Shown in pieces: positions 25,119 to 34,301 of a stretch of DNA of 64,000 bases. The stretch is from JBMOUD01 sp049319665 (GTDB lineage Bacteria > Pseudomonadota > Gammaproteobacteria > Enterobacterales > Enterobacteriaceae), in assembly GCF_049319665.1 (NCBI RefSeq), contig NZ_JBMOUD010000012.1, positions 73,766 to 137,765 of the forward strand, written 5' to 3'. The translations under genes and the position numbers were made by a program. The notes beneath the pieces are model-generated. The model was not told the DNA's origin. It did no database searches and saw only the letters and a program-made list of their open reading frames with translations. Positions within the stretch are counted from its first letter, which is position 1; every line of letters starts with the position of its first letter.

Positions 25119-25820
25119 GGTTTTGTAAAACCGGGAACGGTGTAAATTTCGATTTTTACACCAGTCAGGCGAATGTTTCGGTTTATCAGCGACTGTTCTC
25201 AATAGTGCATCGCCGCCTAAACCGACCGAAGGGGCGGTAAGCGCCGCCCCTTCCGGCTTCCCGCGCTTTTTGCTACTTCAACTCCGCATCCAGCGGAGGC
25301 TATGTTTCAGGTGCCACGGTGACAGGCGCAAATTTCATGGCTCCGCCATTCCTTCCTCGGGTTCGAGCCTGCTTCGCCGTCTCTCCACCACTTCGTCAGT
25401 GAAATTTTGAGTGCGCCACTAGGCTTTTTTAATTCAAATTTGTCTTTGTCTTTCTGTTTGTGCTGTTGATTTAAAAGCCGCTTAGCGCACTCAAAATGCC
25501 ACCGCTGGAGTGGTGAAAGACAATGGGATTATCGTTGGCTTGAACCCGCAAGCGGGAAGCCTGGAAGGCTGGCATTTGCGCTATCACGGAAGTTTCTGAA
25601 ACATAGCCTCCGCTGGTTCGGAGGCTAATGTATTGAAAGGGCTGGGGATCCCGAAGGGGAAAGCCCACTTTTCCCCTTCGGTCGGTTCGGTCACTCATGT
25701 GACATTAAACACTGCATTTGAAGAACCGAAACATTCATCGTTCTGGTTTTACAAAACCGAACAAGCACGGTTTGCTTGTACAATCGCAACACTCATCGTT
25801 CCCGGTTTTACAAAACCGTA
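25119..25820. repeat. Giant palindromic intergenic element, copy B
   Basis: About 700 bp without a credible gene. Its reverse complement aligns along its length with copy A at 17859-18640: for example gtgaaattttgagtgcgc at 25399-25416, the segment about 25300-25415 against about 18315-18430, and about 25485-25730 against about 18010-18250. It is also internally palindromic (25399-25411 / 25485-25497). Local hairpins are 25228-25237 / 25244-25253 (10 bp) and 25651-25662 / 25670-25681 (12 bp). The remaining gene-free sequence up to yfeZ shows only AT-rich promoter-like sequence. Confidence 0.75.
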
Positions 25821-26002
25821 AAACCTTCATCTGGTATTAAAATTGCTCTGGCTCCACCTGTTTACAGGTGGTAAATCTTCCTGCTTGAGATTTTTTCTCT
25901 TCATTGCACTGATGTTTAGAAAAATAAGGTTTAATATCACCTGCGATATTGCCCCTGACGCGGAAATGAATCCGCCATCAACAAGGAAGCTTTTTCCAGG
26001 TT

Positions 26003-26449
26003 ATGAATCCTGATGATTACAATCACCACGGTATGTTGCGTTTGCCGCTGTGGTTCTGGACTATTTTGATTTTGCAGGCCCGTACTTGGTTGATATTCAT
26101 ATTGGCAGGAGCTTCTCGCCAGGAGGGGAATGAGCTGTTGGCGTTGTTTTATCCCGATCAGCATGCTTTTTGGTACGGCATGTTGCTGGGATTACCCCCG
26201 GCGCTAATCTTTGTGTTGAGCGGTCGGCGTCATCTTATTCCTCGAGTCTGGCAGGCTGGATATTGGCTGCTGTTGGCCGGGATGTTCGTGACCTTTGCGC
26301 TGCAAGCCCTGGGGTTATGGCAAACATCGGGATCGCTTTCGATTGTCGATATTATTTTGGCACTGTTAGATGCCGGAGCCTTGGCCTATTGGTTGCTAAG
26401 TCGCCGTTTACGCGCCTGTTTTGACGAGGCTTGCCGTCTGGCGGTGTAA
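26003..26449 (+). CDS. yfeZ: DUF2919 inner-membrane protein YfeZ
   Basis: 148 residues with four hydrophobic helices (about 18-38, 54-72, 82-103 and 112-130), starting MNPDDYNHHGMLRLPLWFW. The N-terminal D.HG.L..P..F...L.L.R.W sequence and total length match E. coli YfeZ. Function is unknown. It is followed by yfeY, in the E. coli order; a hairpin between the two suggests separate expression of yfeY. Confidence 0.88.
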   Translation: MNPDDYNHHGMLRLPLWFWTILILQARTWLIFILAGASRQEGNELLALFYPDQHAFWYGMLLGLPPALIFVLSGRRHLIPRVWQAGYWLLLAGMFVTFALQALGLWQTSGSLSIVDIILALLDAGALAYWLLSRRLRACFDEACRLAV

Positions 26450-26489
26450 TGCTGTCAGCGAGTATATTAATTTTTTGCCGCTTTTTTGC

Positions 26490-26517
26490 GGCACTTTTCA
26501 TCTTGGCGGTACTCCAA
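26490..26517 (+). promoter_or_regulatory. Candidate sigma-E promoter of yfeY
   Basis: GGCACTT (-35) and TCCAA (-10) are 16 bases apart, close to the sigma-E pattern GGAACTT / TCnAA. E. coli yfeY is a sigma-E-dependent lipoprotein gene. The match is hand-made and imperfect, and the -35 partly overlaps a small tgccgc hairpin. Confidence 0.35.
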
Positions 26518-26584
26518 TAGCCGCTAAAAGATGAAACGGTAGTCCATCAGGATGGCCGAAATGGACATGAAAGGAGTGAATTGA

Positions 26585-27184
26585 ATGACTATCCGCCCAC
26601 TATTGTTGGCGCTGCCGCTGTTACTGACCGGCTGTTCCACCTTGTCGTCAATGCATATGCCACATATGTCTTGGTCAAGTTTTAATCCAATGAACTGGTT
26701 TGGCAGTAGCTTTAAAGTAACCGATCAAGGTGTCGGCGGTATTACTGCTGATACGCCGCTAACTGAAGACGCGATTAATGATGGTCTTAAAGGTGACTTT
26801 AAGCTGCGTAGCGGTATGTCGATGAGTGCCAATAAGATCCGTACCTTCTATCAGGCGATGGATGATAAACAGGTCAAAATCACGATTAGCGGTGAGCCGA
26901 AAGGCAAAGTTACACGCATTGACGTAACAGACAGTGATATTCCTAGCCAGTGGGGCGTGAAGATTGGTTCACCTTTCAGCGATATCTACAGCAAAGCTTT
27001 TGAGCATTGTTCGAAAGGTCAGGGGGACGATAGGTTGAATGTCGTTTGCGCTGCGCCAAATAGCCAACATGTTAGCTATGTTTATAGCGGCATGTGGAAT
27101 GGACCAGAATCGTTGATGCCGTCTGATGATACGCTTAAGTCATGGAAAGTAAGCAAAATTATCTGGCAGGCTAACCGCCAATAA
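26585..27184 (+). CDS. yfeY: RpoE-regulated lipoprotein YfeY (DUF1131)
   Basis: 199 residues. The lipoprotein signal ends in LLTGC (Cys at about 17), so the mature protein is lipid-anchored, probably in the outer membrane. The DUF1131 domain follows (VGGITADTPLTEDAINDGLKGDFKLRSGMS, then KVSKIIWQANRQ at the end), matching E. coli YfeY. AGGAG sits 8 bases before the ATG. Function is unknown beyond envelope-stress association in E. coli. Confidence 0.9.
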   Translation: MTIRPLLLALPLLLTGCSTLSSMHMPHMSWSSFNPMNWFGSSFKVTDQGVGGITADTPLTEDAINDGLKGDFKLRSGMSMSANKIRTFYQAMDDKQVKITISGEPKGKVTRIDVTDSDIPSQWGVKIGSPFSDIYSKAFEHCSKGQGDDRLNVVCAAPNSQHVSYVYSGMWNGPESLMPSDDTLKSWKVSKIIWQANRQ

Positions 27185-27369
27185 TCACCGGTGCCTTGCT
27201 TTGTTGTGGCAGAAATCGACAGGTTTCTCACCTAAATGTGCAAGGCAAATAGCCTCGAATCCGGTATGATATCCGACAAAATAATACCCGTTTCCCCCGC
27301 CGATATTGCGCTAATTTGCGGGGGAAAAGAAGAAGGCTTGTAGCCCTCTCTTGATTTAAGGACTATTTG

Positions 27370-28269
27370 ATGACTGAGATTCAGAGCGGTACTTTGCTTG
27401 AGCATTGTCGTTTTGCCATTTATATCGAAGCTAATGCACAAGGCAGTCTTGATGCGTTACGCGCCGGGGCTCGTACTTTTTGCCATTCACTGCGTGAGAT
27501 CCAGGCTAAATTCCCTGATGAAAAAGTCGGTGCGACGCTGGCTTTCGGCCATAGCGTATGGCGAGATCTTTCCGCAGGCCAAGGTGCTAGTGAGTTAAAA
27601 CCTTTTACCCCGCTGGGTAAAGGCTTGGCTCCTGCAACGCAGCGCGATGTTTTAATCCATATCCAATCATTACGTCATGACGTTAACTTTGTGTTGGCGC
27701 AGGCTGCATTGGCTGCATTCGGTGACAGCATTCAGGTTGAAGAGGAAACTCACGGTTTTCGCGGCATTGAAGAACGCGATCTCAGCGGCTTTGTTGATGG
27801 CACTGAGAACCCGAAAGATGAGCAACGCGCGATTGTTGCTACCATTGCGGAAGGTGAGGAAGACGAAGGCGGTAGCTATGTGATGGTGCAGCGTTGGAAG
27901 CACAATCTTAAACAGTGGCAGCGTATGCGTGTTGAGCAACAAGAGCAAATCATCGGCCGCACTAAGTTGACTGATGAAGAGCTGCCATCTGACCAGCGTC
28001 CAGATACGTCACACGTCAGCCGCGTTGATCTGAAAGAAGAGGGCAAAGGCCTGAAAATTCTGCGCCAGAGCCTGCCTTATGGCACGGCAAGTGGTGAGCA
28101 TGGCCTGTATTTCATTACCTATTGTGCACGTTTGCACAATATCGAAAAACAGCTGCTCAGCATGTTTGGTGAGTTGGACGGCAAATACGATGGGTTGCTG
28201 CGTTTTACCCGCCCGCTGACCGGCAGTTATTACTTTGCTCCTTCCTTAACCCGTCTGCTTTCTCTGTAA
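27370..28269 (+). CDS. yfeX: Dye-decolorising heme peroxidase YfeX
   Basis: A 299-residue cytoplasmic B-class DyP peroxidase. The GxxDG motif is GFVDGTENP (about residues 141-149), with its catalytic Asp. The proximal His is in the SHVSRVDL segment (about 215), and a distal Arg is in LRQSLPYGTASGEHGLYF. It uses hydrogen peroxide; E. coli YfeX oxidises porphyrinogens. The ATG is chosen over a TTG one codon earlier because AAGGA is 6-7 bases upstream. Confidence 0.93.
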   Translation: MTEIQSGTLLEHCRFAIYIEANAQGSLDALRAGARTFCHSLREIQAKFPDEKVGATLAFGHSVWRDLSAGQGASELKPFTPLGKGLAPATQRDVLIHIQSLRHDVNFVLAQAALAAFGDSIQVEEETHGFRGIEERDLSGFVDGTENPKDEQRAIVATIAEGEEDEGGSYVMVQRWKHNLKQWQRMRVEQQEQIIGRTKLTDEELPSDQRPDTSHVSRVDLKEEGKGLKILRQSLPYGTASGEHGLYFITYCARLHNIEKQLLSMFGELDGKYDGLLRFTRPLTGSYYFAPSLTRLLSL

Positions 28270-28281
28270 TATCTTCTTTAA

Positions 28282-28339
28282 TCCGGCACAACGTTTTTTC
28301 CGGCACACAATATTTTCTGGCACACAATGTTGTGCCGGA
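28282..28339 (+). terminator. Long hairpin after yfeX
   Basis: The perfect 11-bp stem tccggcacaac / gttgtgccgga encloses 36 bases that contain two further partial copies of the ccggcacacaat motif. The downstream T-run is weak (tcttcc), so termination efficiency is uncertain. Confidence 0.5.
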
Positions 28340-28491
28340 ATCTTCCTCGTATTCCCTTATAGCATTTGAGACTTAAAAATCGCCAAATGGTATATAAAAC
28401 CGTTACTGCTCTGCCGGTACTTCTAAATACACTGTTAACTATCTAGTGGCCTCTTTGTGCCGCGCCGCATGTGTATTAAGGATGGTAGGGC

Positions 28492-29520
28492 ATGAAAAAA
28501 CGTGGGATCAAAAAGGCCATTCAGCAAGGGGCACTTGCTGCCGTTCTGTTGGCTAGCGGTGTGGCGTCGGTTTCAGCGACTGAACTGCTTAACAGCTCTT
28601 ATGATGTTGCTCGGGAATTGTTTGCCGCACTCAACCCGCCGTTTGAACAGCAATGGGCAACGCAAAACGCCGGAGATAAACTGGTAATCAAGCAATCCCA
28701 TGCAGGCTCATCAAAACAAGCACTGGCGATTCTACAAGGGTTGAAAGCTGATGTTGTCACCTATAACCAGGTGACGGATGTCCAAGTGCTACACGATCGC
28801 GGCAATCTTATTCCAGCAGATTGGCAAACGCGCTTACCCAACAATAGCTCGCCGTTCTATTCCACCATGGCCTTCTTGGTGCGCAAAGATAACCCGAAAC
28901 ACATTCACACTTGGGAAGATTTGACCCGTGATGATGTGAAATTGGTTTTCCCTAATCCTAAAACGTCTGGCAATGGCCGCTACACCTATTTGGCGGCACT
29001 AGGGGCATTCAATATTCAAGACGGTAATGACCAAGCGAAAACGCAACAGCTAATGGGCCGCTTTATCAAGAACGTGGCGGTGTTTGATGTTGGTGGGCGT
29101 GGCGCAACGACGACATTTGTCGAACGCGGTATCGGTGACGTGTTGATTAGTTTTGAGTCGGAAGTGAACAACATTCGTAAAGAATACGGTAGCGATAAAT
29201 ATGAAGTTATCGTGCCGCCGGTTGATATTTTGGCCGAATTCCCCGTCGCTTGGGTGGATAAAAATGTAGAGAAGAACGGTACAGAGAAAGCGGCGAAGGC
29301 TTATCTCAACTATTTGTGGAGCCCACAAGCGCAGAAAATCATTACCAGTTTTAACTATCGTGTTTATGACAAACAGGCAATGGCCGCTGCAGCGGGTCAG
29401 TTCCCAACCACTAAGCTCTTCAAGGTTGAGGACCAATTTGGCAGTTGGCCACAGGTTATGCAAACCCATTTCAGCAGCGGTGGTCTGCTGGATAAGTTGA
29501 TTGAACAAGGTCACCAATAA
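28492..29520 (+). CDS. cysP: Thiosulfate/sulfate-binding periplasmic protein CysP
   Basis: 342 residues. Signal peptide residues 1-29 (cleavage near VSA/TE), then the sulfate-binding family pattern: LLNSSYDVARELFAALN, IKQSHAGSSKQALAIL, and FPNPKTSGNGRYTYLAA. It delivers thiosulfate and sulfate to the CysT/CysW/CysA importer encoded next. It is the first gene of cysPTWAM. The 222-base upstream region is where CysB-dependent activation would act; I did not identify a defined site. Its stop overlaps the cysT ATG by one base. Confidence 0.95.
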   Translation: MKKRGIKKAIQQGALAAVLLASGVASVSATELLNSSYDVARELFAALNPPFEQQWATQNAGDKLVIKQSHAGSSKQALAILQGLKADVVTYNQVTDVQVLHDRGNLIPADWQTRLPNNSSPFYSTMAFLVRKDNPKHIHTWEDLTRDDVKLVFPNPKTSGNGRYTYLAALGAFNIQDGNDQAKTQQLMGRFIKNVAVFDVGGRGATTTFVERGIGDVLISFESEVNNIRKEYGSDKYEVIVPPVDILAEFPVAWVDKNVEKNGTEKAAKAYLNYLWSPQAQKIITSFNYRVYDKQAMAAAAGQFPTTKLFKVEDQFGSWPQVMQTHFSSGGLLDKLIEQGHQ

Positions 29521-30350
29521 TGTTGTTGTCCAGTAAACGGGTATTGCCCGGTTTCACATTGAGTCTCGGCAGTAGCCTGCTGTTTGTCTGTCTGGTGCTG
29601 TTATTGCCACTTAGCGCACTGGTTATGCAGTTATCACATATGACGCTGGCTCAATATTGGTCAGTAGTCAGCGATGGGCAGGTCGTGGCCGCTTATAAAG
29701 TCACGCTGCTGGCGGCGGCTGTTGCCAGCCTGTTTAACTGTGTTTTCGGCATGCTGATGGCGTGGATACTGACCCGTTATGAGTTTCCGGGAAAAAGCGT
29801 TCTCGATGGCTTAATGGATTTGCCTTTTGCGTTGCCAACCGCGGTTGCGGGCTTGACGCTAGCCGGACTGTTTTCAGTCAACGGTTTTTACGGTGAATGG
29901 CTGGCCAAGTTTGATATCAAAGTGGCTTATACCTGGCTGGGGATTGCGGTTGCCATGGCCTTTACCAGCATTCCTTTTGTCGTGCGCACGGTGCAACCGG
30001 TGCTGGAAGAGTTGGGCCCAGAATATGAAGAAGCGGCAGAAACCCTCGGTGCTTCGCGCTGGCAGAGTTTCCGTCGCGTGGTGTTGCCAGAAGTGATGCC
30101 GTCATTGCTGGCAGGAACTGCGTTGTCATTTACACGCAGTTTGGGTGAGTTCGGCGCGGTGATTTTTATCGCCGGTAATATCGCCTGGAAGACTGAAGTG
30201 ACCTCGTTGATGATTTTTGTGCGCTTGCAAGAGTTTGATTATCCGGCGGCTAGCGCTATCGCCTCGGTGATCCTCGCTGCGTCATTACTACTGCTCTTTA
30301 GCATTAACACATTACAAAGCCGCTATGGCCGCCGTTTAGGAGGCAAATAA
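29520..30350 (+). CDS. cysU: Sulfate/thiosulfate ABC permease CysT (CysU)
   Basis: A 276-residue inner-membrane permease with six helices. The EAA loop is EYEEAAETLGASRWQSFRRVVLPEVMPSLLAG. It starts MLLSSKRVLPGFTLSLG. It forms the heterodimeric channel with CysW. TAATG overlaps at both ends show tight translational coupling with cysP and cysW. Confidence 0.95.
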   Translation: MLLSSKRVLPGFTLSLGSSLLFVCLVLLLPLSALVMQLSHMTLAQYWSVVSDGQVVAAYKVTLLAAAVASLFNCVFGMLMAWILTRYEFPGKSVLDGLMDLPFALPTAVAGLTLAGLFSVNGFYGEWLAKFDIKVAYTWLGIAVAMAFTSIPFVVRTVQPVLEELGPEYEEAAETLGASRWQSFRRVVLPEVMPSLLAGTALSFTRSLGEFGAVIFIAGNIAWKTEVTSLMIFVRLQEFDYPAASAIASVILAASLLLLFSINTLQSRYGRRLGGK

Positions 30351-31225
30351 TGGCTGATATTTCGCTGCTAGAACAGGGCCAGCGTCGCCGCATCGACTGG
30401 GTTAAATGGCTGTTGATTGGCATCGGCGCCCTGATAACGTTCCTGCTGTTAGTGGTGCCGCTGATTACTATTTTTGGTCTGGCATTTTCTGAAGGTATTG
30501 CTGCCGTTGGACGTAATCTGGCCGATACCGATATGCTGCACGCTATCTGGCTCACGCTATTAATGGCGCTGATTACCGTGCCGGTTAATTTGATTTTCGG
30601 TACCTTGCTGGCCTGGCTGGTGGCGCGATTTAACTTCCCCGGCCGCCAGTTGTTATTAACCTTAATCGATGTGCCATTTGCTGTCTCACCGGTGGTGGCG
30701 GGCCTACTGTACCTGCTGTTTTATGGTTCTAACGGTCCGCTTGGTCACTGGCTTGATGCACATAATATTCAAATTATGTTCGCCTGGCCGGGAATGGTGC
30801 TAGTCACCATTTTTGTCACTTGTCCTTTTGTTATCCGTGAATTGGTACCGGTGATGCTGAGTCAAGGCAGTCATGAGGATGAAGCGGCGGTGCTATTAGG
30901 TGCCTCCGGCTGGCAGATGTTCCGCCGGGTAACTTTACCTAATATTCGCTGGGCGCTGTTATATGGCGTGGTATTGACCAACGCGCGAGCAATTGGTGAG
31001 TTTGGTGCGGTATCGGTGGTATCAGGTTCTATTCGTGGTGAAACCTTTACCTTGCCGCTACAGGTTGAATTACTCCATCAGGATTACAATATTGCCGGTG
31101 CGTTTACTGCCGCCGCGTTATTAACTCTGTTGGCGATCGTAACCCTATTTTTGAAGAGTGGCTTGAAGTGGCGTTTAGCCCGCCACAATGTCCAGCTTGG
31201 ACAGGAGGAACGTAATGAGCATTGA
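30350..31225 (+). CDS. cysW: Sulfate/thiosulfate ABC permease CysW
   Basis: A 291-residue permease with the EAA-type loop SHEDEAAVLLGASGWQMFRRVTLPNIRWAL. Residues 18-45 are the first helix. It is the partner of CysT. Its 3' end overlaps cysA by 11 bases, and GGAGG preceding the cysT/cysW junction serves as its ribosome site. Confidence 0.95.
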   Translation: MADISLLEQGQRRRIDWVKWLLIGIGALITFLLLVVPLITIFGLAFSEGIAAVGRNLADTDMLHAIWLTLLMALITVPVNLIFGTLLAWLVARFNFPGRQLLLTLIDVPFAVSPVVAGLLYLLFYGSNGPLGHWLDAHNIQIMFAWPGMVLVTIFVTCPFVIRELVPVMLSQGSHEDEAAVLLGASGWQMFRRVTLPNIRWALLYGVVLTNARAIGEFGAVSVVSGSIRGETFTLPLQVELLHQDYNIAGAFTAAALLTLLAIVTLFLKSGLKWRLARHNVQLGQEERNEH

Positions 31226-32309
31226 AATTAATGGCATCAACAAATTCTTTGATCGCACTAAGGTGCTCAATGATATTTCGCTCGATATTCCTTCTGGCCA
31301 AATGGTGGCGCTACTCGGGCCTTCTGGCTCAGGGAAAACCACATTGCTGCGCATTATTGCCGGTTTGGAGAATCAATCTAGCGGGCAACTGAGCTTTCAC
31401 GGCAAAGATGTGACCAACCTGCATGCTCGCGATCGCCAAGTGGGCTTTGTGTTCCAGCATTACGCCCTGTTCCGCCATATGACGGTGTTCGACAATATTG
31501 CTTTTGGCTTGACGGTCCTACCGCGCCGCGAGCGGCCTAATGCAGCAGCGATTAAACAAAAGGTCACGCAACTCTTGGAGATGGTGCAATTAGCCCATCT
31601 TGCTAATCGCTACCCAGCGCAACTTTCTGGCGGGCAAAAGCAGCGCGTTGCGTTGGCGCGAGCCTTAGCGGTTGAGCCGCAAATTCTATTGCTTGATGAG
31701 CCCTTTGGCGCATTGGATGCACAGGTGCGTAAAGAGCTGCGTCGCTGGTTGCGCCAGTTACATGAAGAGTTGAAATTCACCAGCGTCTTCGTCACTCATG
31801 ACCAAGAAGAAGCGATGGAAGTGGCGGATCGCGTGGTGGTAATGAGTCAGGGTAATATCGAGCAAGTCGGTACGCCGATTGAGATTTGGCGCGAGCCTGC
31901 AACGCGTTTCGTATTGGAATTTATGGGAGAAGTTAACCGTATTGGCGGTGAGATTCGTGGTTCCCATTTATACGTTGGCGATTATCACTGGCCGCTGGCG
32001 ATCACTCCATTACATCAAGGCAGCGTGGATCTGTTCTTACGTCCATGGGAGCTAGAAATCTCGGATCAGGAAACACCGCGTTGCCCACTGCCGGTACAGG
32101 TGTTAGAAGTCAGCCCACGCGGCCATTTCTGGCAACTGATCGTTCAACCTAAAGGGTGGCACGGTGAGCCTATTTCAGCCGTATTGACTGAAGTAAACGG
32201 CCAGCAAGCACCGCAGCGCGGTGATAATTACTTTATTGGTGGACTCAACGGGCGTTTGTACGCAGGCGATAGAGCACTGCAACCCGTTGCGTTAGCCAAG
32301 ACGGCCTGA
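31215..32309 (+). CDS. cysA: Sulfate/thiosulfate ABC ATPase CysA
   Basis: 364 residues starting MSIEINGINKFF; AGGAGG is 5-6 bases upstream, and an earlier in-frame start inside cysW is not needed. Walker A GPSGSGKTT, Q-loop FVFQHYALF, signature LSGGQKQRVALARAL, Walker B ILLLDEPFGALD and the switch His (VTHDQEEA) are all present. A C-terminal TOBE-like domain follows (about 240-360). It hydrolyses ATP to drive sulfate/thiosulfate import, and is followed by a terminator before cysM. Confidence 0.95.
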   Translation: MSIEINGINKFFDRTKVLNDISLDIPSGQMVALLGPSGSGKTTLLRIIAGLENQSSGQLSFHGKDVTNLHARDRQVGFVFQHYALFRHMTVFDNIAFGLTVLPRRERPNAAAIKQKVTQLLEMVQLAHLANRYPAQLSGGQKQRVALARALAVEPQILLLDEPFGALDAQVRKELRRWLRQLHEELKFTSVFVTHDQEEAMEVADRVVVMSQGNIEQVGTPIEIWREPATRFVLEFMGEVNRIGGEIRGSHLYVGDYHWPLAITPLHQGSVDLFLRPWELEISDQETPRCPLPVQVLEVSPRGHFWQLIVQPKGWHGEPISAVLTEVNGQQAPQRGDNYFIGGLNGRLYAGDRALQPVALAKTA

Positions 32310-32360
32310 TAATTTGGTAATATATCGGTAATGTGGCGACTCAATGTCGTCAGTAGTCTG

Positions 32361-32386
32361 AGGCGGTTATCAAACCGCCTTTTTTA
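32361..32386 (+). terminator. Intrinsic terminator between cysA and cysM
   Basis: An 8-bp stem (aggcggtt / aaccgcct) and T6. Read-through or a separate cysM promoter is needed for cysM expression. Confidence 0.85.
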
Positions 32387-32451
32387 TCGCCTAATACTCG
32401 TTTATTCGTTTTTAATCGAACGATATATTTTATTGAAATAAGGTTTGCATA

Positions 32452-33336
32452 GTGAGTACGCTCGAACACTTTATTGGAAATACACCGCTGGTGAGATTAC
32501 AGCGTCTGTCTCAAGGGCTAGATAGTGAAATCTGGGTTAAACTTGAAGGCAATAATCCAGCGGGATCGGTAAAAGATCGAGCGGCATTGTCCATGATCAC
32601 GCAGGCCGAACAGCGTGGTGAAATTTCTCCAGGTGATACGCTTATTGAGGCCACCAGTGGGAATACTGGCATTGCGTTGGCGATGATTGCTGCGGTTAAA
32701 GGCTACCGGCTGAAACTGCTTATGCCTGACAATATGAGCATGGAAAGGCAAGCATCGATGCGCGCCTATGGTGCGGAGCTGATTTTAGTCACCCGGGAAC
32801 AAGGCATGGAAGGCGCACGCGATTTAGCGCAAGAAATGGCACGCCAAGGGCAAGGCAAAGTGCTGGACCAGTTTAACAATCCTGATAACTCTTTGGCGCA
32901 CTTTACGACTACCGGACCCGAGATATGGCAGCAAACGGCAGGACGTATCAGCCATTTTGTTTCCAGTATGGGCACCACCGGAACGATTAGCGGCGTCAGT
33001 CGTTATCTGAAGAGTCAAAATGAACAGGTCAAAGTTATCGGTTTACAGCCTGCCGATGGCAGTAGTATTCCCGGTATCCGTCGTTGGCCTGCGCAATATA
33101 TGCCAGGTATTTTCCGACCGGATTTGGTCGATAGCATTATTGATATGGGGCAGCGTGAAGCGGAAGACACCATGCGACTGCTTGCACAACAGGAAGGCAT
33201 CTTCTGTGGTGTCAGTTCTGGCGGGGCGGTTGCGGGAGCGTTACAGGTTGCTAAAGCTAATCCGGGAAGCGTGATTGTAGCCATCGTTTGTGACCGAGGC
33301 GATCGCTATTTATCAACCGGCGTTTTTTCTGTTTAG
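32452..33336 (+). CDS. cysM: Cysteine synthase B (O-acetylserine sulfhydrylase B)
   Basis: A 294-residue PLP enzyme; CysM also accepts thiosulfate to make S-sulfocysteine, fitting its place after the thiosulfate importer. The PLP lysine is in NPAGSVKDRAAL (about residue 41), the substrate loop is EATSGNTGIALAM, and the phosphate-binding Gly loop is SSMGTTGTISGVSRYL. The start is GTG (as in E. coli), with AAGG about 9 bases upstream. Confidence 0.95.
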   Translation: MSTLEHFIGNTPLVRLQRLSQGLDSEIWVKLEGNNPAGSVKDRAALSMITQAEQRGEISPGDTLIEATSGNTGIALAMIAAVKGYRLKLLMPDNMSMERQASMRAYGAELILVTREQGMEGARDLAQEMARQGQGKVLDQFNNPDNSLAHFTTTGPEIWQQTAGRISHFVSSMGTTGTISGVSRYLKSQNEQVKVIGLQPADGSSIPGIRRWPAQYMPGIFRPDLVDSIIDMGQREAEDTMRLLAQQEGIFCGVSSGGAVAGALQVAKANPGSVIVAIVCDRGDRYLSTGVFSV

Positions 33337-33474
33337 CATTGAAATTTAAGACTATTTAATTCTGTCGGGTTGCTGTCAGATTGTTGTCACGTTGATGCCG
33401 TGCTGCTGTCGTGTTGTATTGATAGCATTAGCATCACACTGCGAACTGATTCAATTCTACTAATGGTGGTGTTT

Positions 33475-33951
33475 ATGAATAGCAGCAATCTGATACGTGA
33501 CCTTCGTCTTTCTCGTGCCTGGTCACAGGAAAAACTGGCAGAACTTTCTGCTCTCAGTGTCCGCACTATTCAACGTATTGAAAACGGCGAGCAGGGCAGC
33601 CTGGAAACCTTGAGCGCATTAGCCGCTGTTTTTGGTGTTAACGTTGCTGAACTGTCTCCTGCACCTGATGCCAGCTCATCTAATAACGAGGCGCTTGATA
33701 AGCGTGTTTATGATGCGCGGCAGCGCCTGGCGGAGGAAAATAAATTCTACCGCCGTCTTTTCGCGGCTGTCGTGGTCTGCGTTATTTTATTCGTAGTGAA
33801 CCGACTGACATCACCAGAGCAGAACTGGTTTATCTGGCCGGCTATTATTTGGGGACTTTTGCTGCTTATTCGTGGCGTAAGAGTCTTTGTCTTGCGCGAC
33901 TGGTTGCAGCGCTGGCAGCAGGCTCGATTGCAGAAAATCCTGCGTAAATAG
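33475..33951 (+). CDS. XRE-family HTH protein with two membrane helices
   Basis: 158 residues from the ATG giving MNSSNLIRDLRLSRAWSQEKLAELS. Residues 6-58 form a Cro/C1-type helix-turn-helix (SQEKLAELSALSVRTIQRIENGEQGSLETLSALAAVFGV). A linker is followed by two hydrophobic segments (about 98-113 and 121-137) and a basic amphipathic tail. A membrane-tethered regulator of this 'HTH plus 2TM domain' layout is common but uncharacterised. The target is unknown. Translation from an ATG 15 bases upstream is also possible. Confidence 0.75.
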   Translation: MNSSNLIRDLRLSRAWSQEKLAELSALSVRTIQRIENGEQGSLETLSALAAVFGVNVAELSPAPDASSSNNEALDKRVYDARQRLAEENKFYRRLFAAVVVCVILFVVNRLTSPEQNWFIWPAIIWGLLLLIRGVRVFVLRDWLQRWQQARLQKILRK

Positions 33952-33995
33952 TGTGCAAGGCTCCACCGTCTTACTTTCTCGCAGTTGTGAAAATT

Positions 33996-34028
33996 AAGCC
34001 CGAATCTATGGTGAATAGGTTCGGGCTT
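33996..34028 (+). terminator. Intrinsic terminator after the XRE gene
   Basis: A 9-bp stem (aagcccgaa / ttcgggctt) followed by tgttgttttt. The rest of the gap to the response regulator gene (about 34029-34301) shows no gene and presumably holds its promoter. Confidence 0.75.
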
Positions 34029-34301
34029 TGTTGTTTTTATCTCGGATAAAAAATATCGCTGGGTTCTTCTCTGCCCGGCGCAATCTTTGCACTCAAGTAG
34101 TTGCTTCGGAATCTTCACTATTTTGTGATGTCATCTCTATGGCTTTAATCCGATGCTATGGTTAATGAAGCGGGCCGATAGCTTGAATTATCTGGATAAT
34201 CACGTTCGGCGCGGGTGTGATATGTAAAAATAGAGTAAAAGCTACTGCGCAGAATGAGCTTAGGGGTAAATATGTCTGTAATTCAGTTAGGCGAGAAAAA
34301 A

